A model generated the notes under the pieces. That model was not told the origin of the DNA. It did not search any database and saw only the letters and a program-made list of their open reading frames with translations. A DNA stretch of 64,000 nt, taken from the NCBI GenBank assembly GCA_009193035.1, contig SWDT01000039.1:186001-250000 (forward strand), given 5' to 3'. This document shows positions 58,991 to 64,000 of this stretch, piece after piece. The position numbers were made by a program, and so were the translations under genes. How positions within the stretch are numbered: position 1 is the first letter of the stretch; the number at the start of each line of letters is the position of its first letter. The stretch comes from Halicephalobus mephisto (Eukaryota; Nematoda; Chromadorea; Rhabditida; Panagrolaimidae).

Positions 58991-59092
58991 GGTTTAATTA
59001 CCCGGTTTGAGGTAAACATTCAAATCTGCTCTAGTAATATCTTGTGGCGGGAAAATTCGAATTTTGGAATGCTCTTCTACTGGAGAGTTTGT
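58991..59092 (+). ncRNA. SL RNA gene 3 (21-nt leader)
   Basis: The leader 58991-59011 is SL1-like (GGTTTAATTACCC then GGTTTGAG), followed by GTAAACATT exactly as in SL1 RNA. The Sm site AATTTTGGA is at 59060-59068. The terminal hairpin CTCTTC-TACT-GGAGAG has six pairs. The upstream element ACTCCAAAAAGAGC is at about -36. It is nearly identical to gene 4 in inverted orientation, including about 120 bp of promoter. Confidence 0.9.
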
Positions 59093-59480
59093 TTATGAAA
59101 ATATTGCTTACTCATTTTCTGGCATTATTTTCAATGCAATCAATTAACTTATTGTAATATGTCAATTACTTTAATAATGTAAGATATACTAAAACTCTTT
59201 TCGAAGAGCTGTTCGATAAAAGTAAAAGTTCTTCTACCAGACTTTGAACATTCTTTTAAAGAAATCATAGCCACTTTGTTTTCTTCTGGATCAATCTCCT
59301 GTATATCCCAAACTATTTGAAGGAATGTACAGTAAGACAAGTAGAAGTAGTTTAACTCTCACATTCTTAGTGAAAGTTAGTAACAAACAGTTTAACAACA
59401 CTTTAAGGTGGAAAGCAATATTCTCATTGATGAAGTAGAAAGAAACTAAGGAAATTAATAAATTCCTGCTTTTCCAATTA

Positions 59481-59580
59481 CAAACTCTCCATTAGGAAAG
59501 TATTCCAAAATTTGAATTTTCCCGTCACAAGATATTACTAGAGCAGATTTGAATGTTTACCTCAAACTGGGTAATAAACC
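59481..59580 (-). ncRNA. SL RNA gene 4 (20-nt leader)
   Basis: Minus-strand leader 59580-59561 starts GGTTTATTACCC and ends AGTTTGAG; the donor is GTAAACATT. Sm site AATTTTGGA (59512-59504). Hairpin ACTTTC-CTAAT-GGAGAGT. The body and promoter are an inverted near-copy of gene 3. It is divergent from gene 5 (290 bp between starts). Confidence 0.9.
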
Positions 59581-59869
59581 GAAGAAAACTTTCTGATTAC
59601 AGCTCTTTTTGGAGTTGATTAGATTGCCATAAATGAAAACACTGCGATCGAAATAATTCTGTGCAAAACAAAGGGGAAGAAATGAGAACCACAAAGGAAC
59701 AAACAAAACAACTGAATTGACTGACTTTCGAGAGAAAATGTCCCTCTTGCTCTGATTGTCTGGTTATCTTCCTCTGATACCTTTCCTGTTACTGGACTTG
59801 GTTAATCAATCTCTACTCAGCTGAGTAAATCTACTCAACTTTCAAAGGACCTAGAATTAAAACAATTTC

Positions 59870-59966
59870 GGTTTATTATCCAGTTTTGAGGTAACATTAA
59901 ATTCCGTTCTTGAGAAATCTTCTGATGGAAGTGAGTAAATTTTGGGCTGTTCTCTTGATAGAGGAC
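59870..59966 (+). ncRNA. SL RNA gene 5 (21-nt leader)
   Basis: Leader 59870-59890 starts GGTTTATTATCC and ends AGTTTTGAG; donor GTAACATT. Stem II is TTCC/GGAA, differing from other copies but paired. Sm-like AATTTTGGG is at 59938-59946. The terminal hairpin GTTCTCT-TGAT-AGAGGAC has seven pairs. Upstream element ACTTTCAAAGGACC at about -33. Confidence 0.85.
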
Positions 59967-61631
59967 TTACATTCTTGATAAAACTTGTGTTTTTATTCGT
60001 TATTCTGACAGTAATTCAGGACTAATAAAACAGACATTAGTACCTTAGTACCTTTCTCCAGTCTACTGTAAAGACTTTGTATTTAAACTTTTGCATTACT
60101 GACCAAGTGATTATAAAGCTGAGTAATACTGAGTATCTGAAATTATTTACTGTAGAAAGTTGTGTATGATAGAAATTTAGAAATACATATTTCTTTCTTT
60201 GACTTCTATTCGGTACTTGTATCACATCTAACAGCTTTTTATTGTCTTCCCTTACCATCTTAGGTTGAACCACCATTTTTGTCGTTCTGCAAACTGAGAT
60301 GACAAAATTCAATTCTCCATGATTCCCTAAAGGATTGTTAGTTGTGTTCGATACATGCACACTACATATCGACTTGATTTTACAGTTCTGGGGAACTATT
60401 TCTAGACCTAATTAATAAAAACAGATTTCTCCACTGATATTTAGGTTCTATTTGTTTATATTATCTTTTTTAAGTACACGGATTCAAATAATTCCCATTT
60501 GTATTTAAATAGAAGTAGTGAACTGATTATGATCATGTGATTAGTTTTCCCAAGAAGAGCTGCAATATATCAAAGATGAATTTCCCAGATATCAGAAATT
60601 CGTAATTTGTTTTTGTCACTATCCTTTGGAAAGTTGTTCTTCAGAAACCAAACTCAGAAAATTACTGTAGAGTTTAACATTATTCTCATGAGGTACAATC
60701 TGTCAAAAAAAGTCATTTTGACTGAAATTCATGATACTTATAAAATGACTAAATTTTCTATTATTAATTTAGAAATATAAAGGCTGAATTATAAATTCAT
60801 TCAATGATAAAAGCCAACTAATCTAAGACATTAACCAGATAGAAGAACTCTGATGAATCCGATGATGAGTAACGTTTTGATGATTTAAAATGGATCTCAT
60901 TTCTTGTCCTAAATACTGTTCGAAAGTAATACCTCTAAAACTATCTTTGTTGAGAACATAGATAAGGGAAAGTTTATTAAATATCTAAGGATTTCAGTCA
61001 CATATTGTTCAGTATTTAATGCTTACAAACAGAAATTCATTTTCAACCACTAATTTCTGTAGTCGACAATGAGAACCCTTGCGACTTTTCCTTGTTCGTA
61101 TGAGGTACCAGCCCTTTGAACTCTTCTGGAAGTAACAGACAAAAAACAATCTGAGTGAGATTCAGGTAATCTTATTTATTGTCTCTATTCGGGTCTCTAG
61201 TTTTGTCAATTCAATTGATAATCTCTTTCAGAATTGTCAGATTCTTTTTGGGAGTAATGGTCTTCAAACAAGAATAGACAGTTACATGAAAATACACAAA
61301 TACTCTCGGTTTTTGTTATAGTCAACAAAAATAAGAAATGTATTATTTTGTTAATTTACTGAACGTATTTCTGAAATCAACAAGGGAGTTAATAAAGACA
61401 AGTTCACTTCCAAATATGGATACTAAAAAGAAAACTACTGCATTATGATACAAATTGTTGGTGTTGTGACATGGAAGATTCGGGTTCTCTCATACAACGA
61501 GTATACTAAAACAGGGATTTCTCACAAATAAATCTGTTTTCTAGTCAGTAAAATTAAGGTGTTAATTTCAGATTTTCCAAATGAAGAACACAGGTATCAC
61601 CATCAATATTGAATGACTTATTTATTAAATC
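59967..61631. other. Intergenic within the SL RNA cluster; no gene seen
   Basis: A 107-codon frame at 60037-60360 (-) has no recognisable domain. No additional SL RNA copy was found. Confidence 0.4.
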
Positions 61632-61734
61632 ACAGACTTTCCATTACGAAAGCAATCCAAAATTTAACTGTGTTCGCCACAAGACCTTACCAGAGCGAAA
61701 TTAAATGTTTACCTCAAGTTCGGGTAATTAAACC
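61632..61734 (-). ncRNA. SL RNA gene 6 (22-nt leader)
   Basis: Minus-strand leader 61734-61713 starts GGTTTAATTACCC and ends GAACTTGAG; donor GTAAACATT. Stem II is TTCGC/GCGAA. Sm site AATTTTGGA (61664-61656). Hairpin CTTTC-GTAAT-GGAAAG. The upstream block TTTCCAAAAGACA is at about -36. Divergent from gene 7 (288 bp between starts). Confidence 0.9.
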
Positions 61735-62021
61735 GAACACAATGTTCTGATTTTCTGTCTTTTGGAAACTGAGTGATTTCAGCTGAATGAACCCTATTTT
61801 ACCCCATTTCTTCACTAAGAGATAGGTAAGAAAGACGAGAGTCAGAGCGACAAACACAACACATAATTTCCCAGGTTTGTTTTTAATGAGAAATGTCTCT
61901 TTTTCTAACAGTTCAGTTGTTTCCTTCATATCTCATCGTTCACACAATTTATTGTCCACTTGTATTCATCTACCCCAATTCACTCAGCTTTCAGAAACCT
62001 CAAAATTAGGAAGTTGTATTT

Positions 62022-62121
62022 GGTTTAATTACCCAGCTTTGAGGTAAAGATTGAAGTCCGCTTTTGAAAGATCTTGTGGCGGGAATGTCTAAATTTTGGA
62101 ATACTCTCGAAATGGAGGGTT
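62022..62121 (+). ncRNA. SL RNA gene 7 (22-nt leader)
   Basis: Leader 62022-62043 starts GGTTTAATTACCC and ends AGCTTTGAG; donor GTAAAGATT. Stem II CCGC/GCGG. Sm site AATTTTGGA at 62092-62100. Terminal hairpin ACTCTC-GAAAT-GGAGGGT. Upstream CACTCAGCTTTCAGAAACCT at about -42 to -22. Confidence 0.9.
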
Positions 62122-63048
62122 TATTTTTATAAATATGATTTATGTTTTATTCATTTAACAAGTGAATATTACATTCAATTCAAACAATTCTTATTATCTG
62201 TTGTCATTTTGATTTAAACGTCTTCCTGAGTCACAATGGAAGGAAAATTTAGAGAAAATGGAGTTGAAAACAAATTAATTGCTTCCATTCTTGTTGTTTA
62301 AAATGTTGTTCAGCTTTTTAAATTACTCAAGAGATTATCCGAACCATCAAAAGTAGAATGGAGTGAACTTTTCATAGCTATTTCAATTATAAATTCCATA
62401 GGATCTTGTACAGTCTCTCTACAATATATATCATGGGTGTAGAGGAATTTAGTTATATAAATTAATATGAGAATGGGAATTCTGAAAAAGACTTTGATTT
62501 AGTTCTCAGATACTCATTCTGATTGAAAATTTGCAATCTGATCTCAAATTCACTGTGCTTAAAAACAGTTCATCTATGGATAATCGGTTATATCAATTTT
62601 CATTAGAATTTTTATTAATTGTCCGACCCACCCAATTATTTCAGTGAGACTTGTGACATTCTCTTTGAGGATAACAGTTCTCAACTAAAAATGTTTGTTC
62701 TGATTAAAATAAACAATTACTTCGAATTCCAAATAGTTCTTGATTTTCAGATGATTGTGATATATTCTATCTGATTGATCAACTGATTACTTGATTTAAA
62801 TGATTAAAATCAATCAGTGGAAGCCAGATCCACTGAAGAACAAACTCTTATTTTCACATCATGATGAAATAGTTGCTTTCTCTCAATCATTTATTTATCA
62901 AAGATATAAAAAACGAATCAATTTCTCTGAAAACACCGGTGTTGCAAGTAATATGATGAAGTTATTAATTTCAAGAGTTATTCGTCAATTAGATTTACTA
63001 AACCTTTCGATGAAATGGGAATCATAAAAGAACTCAATTTCCAATTAA
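62122..63048. other. Intergenic within the SL RNA cluster; no gene seen
   Basis: A 75-codon frame at 62800-63027 has no supporting features. Confidence 0.4.
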
Positions 63049-63147
63049 TAGCTCCTGATCAGAAGAGCAGTCCAAAATTTAAACTCACCACCACAAGATT
63101 ACTCAAGAGCGGATCAAATGTTTACCTCAAACTCGCGTAATAAAACC
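63049..63147 (-). ncRNA. SL RNA gene 8 (22-nt leader)
   Basis: Minus-strand leader 63147-63126 starts GGTTTTATTACGC and ends GAGTTTGAG; donor GTAAACATT. Stem II CCGC/GTGG. Sm site AATTTTGGA (63079-63071). Hairpin GCTC/GAGC around TTCTGATCAG. The -36 element is poorly conserved. Divergent from gene 9 (305 bp between starts). Confidence 0.85.
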
Positions 63148-63451
63148 GAAGAAAACGTTCTAATCGGGAAGTTTATTCAATAACTAGATCTCAGGTTAGG
63201 TGAATGCTGATATTTTTGGAAGCAGAGTGCAAAATAACGATGATGGTAGAGAGCGAAAGAACTGTGAATAGAAGAGGTGACAATAACTGACTAGTTTATT
63301 TCCTAAAAGAACATTCATCACTTCCTCTTCCGATCGGTTATTGTGTCTATCTTCCTATTCTCTATATATCGTTATCTTTCATTTCAAAGCCTTCAATACT
63401 TGTTTGACAAGCTATTCATAAAGTAAAGTCTGAAATCAGAATGAGTTCTTC

Positions 63452-63560
63452 GGTTTAATTGTCCAACAGTGAGAAGAATAAGTCGATGATTTATTTCAGA
63501 TCCTAATTCTGCAACCGATAATAATATCCTTATTATGCAACGAATTCACTACTTTTAAGT
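63452..63560 (+). pseudogene. SL RNA pseudogene 9
   Basis: A leader-like 63452-63473 (GGTTTAATTGTCC then AACAGTGAG) is followed by AAGAAT instead of a GT donor. No Sm site or terminal hairpin is recognisable. The upstream GAGTTCTTC and spacing to gene 8 match the other pairs, so it is a decayed pair member. Confidence 0.65.
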
Positions 63561-64000
63561 CAAACACAGTCGATCAGTTATTTTAGTGAATTGTGTTGTC
63601 TAAGAAATTGACGATTAGTATGGACAAAGTTTCATAGATTCGACGAATAAAGGATCCATGTTTTGTATTATCATCGAACACAACAGTGAAACATTCTGTC
63701 TTTTTCCCACGAATGAAGAAAACTTTCTTCACTAATAACTAGTAGCTATCAATTGGTACTTAAAATAACGACGATATAGGTCAAATCTGCAGAACTGATG
63801 TATTGCTTAATTTTTGATTTTTAGTTTCTGTTTTATAAAGTAATTTCAACCAGGAATCTGTGCTGGGTATTATTGAAGTCGGAGGTCAAGATTTAATGTT
63901 GAAATTTGGACTTTTAGTATTAAAGTGCATCTATGAATTTTTCCATTTCGATAATTTATTTCATCTAAATTGATAATCGAAACTTAATCAAATTTTTCAA
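63561..64000. other. Right end of window; no gene seen
   Basis: No ORF or RNA gene supported. Confidence 0.4.

Noticed and set aside
58865..59098. 77-codon frame with a hydrophobic start
   Set aside because: It overlaps SL RNA gene 3 and its promoter; the structured RNA explains the sequence better.
60037..60360. 107-codon minus-strand frame
   Set aside because: No domain, signal or splice context was seen; length is plausible by chance.
61714..61929. 71-codon minus-strand frame with one hydrophobic segment
   Set aside because: It runs through the SL RNA gene 6 promoter into the leader, and no other pair keeps this frame.
1..64000. CRISPR array or prokaryotic operon
   Set aside because: Repeats are tandem or dispersed without unique spacers of fixed length, and all genes are intron-containing eukaryotic genes.

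Overview
The window is nuclear DNA from a nematode, most likely a rhabditid-type free-living species. The evidence is AT-rich sequence, short introns ending in TTTTCAG/TTTTTAG, trans-splice acceptors just upstream of several start codons, nematode-type gene families (EB-module protein, SRV/SRG-like chemoreceptor, multidomain S10 carboxypeptidase), and SL1-type spliced-leader RNA genes.

Left part (1-24 kb) is a compact run of conserved genes: the 3' half of a WDR7/rabconnectin-3 beta gene (+), a class B (secretin-like) GPCR (+), a TMEM185 homologue (-), dynamin-related protein drp-1 (+), PICK1 (-, convergent with drp-1), a KIAA2013 homologue (+), a Tudor-domain protein (+) and a secreted EB-module protein (+). 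All reading frames here can be joined across introns without frame conflict. Introns are full of A/T runs, repeats built on a TATATGAA motif, and several repeat families shared between genes.

Middle (24-43 kb): two intact members of an unrecognised four-exon family (24.9-26.2 and 42.0-43.2 kb, both -) flank a very large (-) gene with four tandem serine-carboxypeptidase (S10) units, about 2,330 aa, ending in a Thr-rich stalk and hydrophobic tail. Its fourth unit has lost the catalytic Ser and His, and the gene model needs four frameshifts. Small MITE-like elements, a microsatellite and a decayed secreted-protein gene lie around it.

Right part (43-64 kb) is gene-poor and rich in RNA genes and mobile DNA. 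It holds two dispersed, diverged 5S rRNA genes whose closing stems differ but still pair, one tRNA-derived SINE with a perfect 12-bp target duplication, an SRV/SRG-like chemoreceptor, a 1.34-kb foldback element with 545-bp arms and TA duplications, pseudogenes, and, from 56.7 kb to the end, a cluster of nine spliced-leader RNA genes (eight intact-looking, one decayed). Eight of the nine form four head-to-head pairs whose start points are 284-305 bp apart. Each has its own leader variant, an upstream element at a near-constant distance, an Sm-like site, and hairpins kept by compensating changes. This SL cluster is the most striking feature of the window. It would supply leaders for trans-splicing of mRNAs such as those whose acceptor sites are visible upstream of drp-1, the KIAA2013 homologue, the Tudor gene and the carboxypeptidase.
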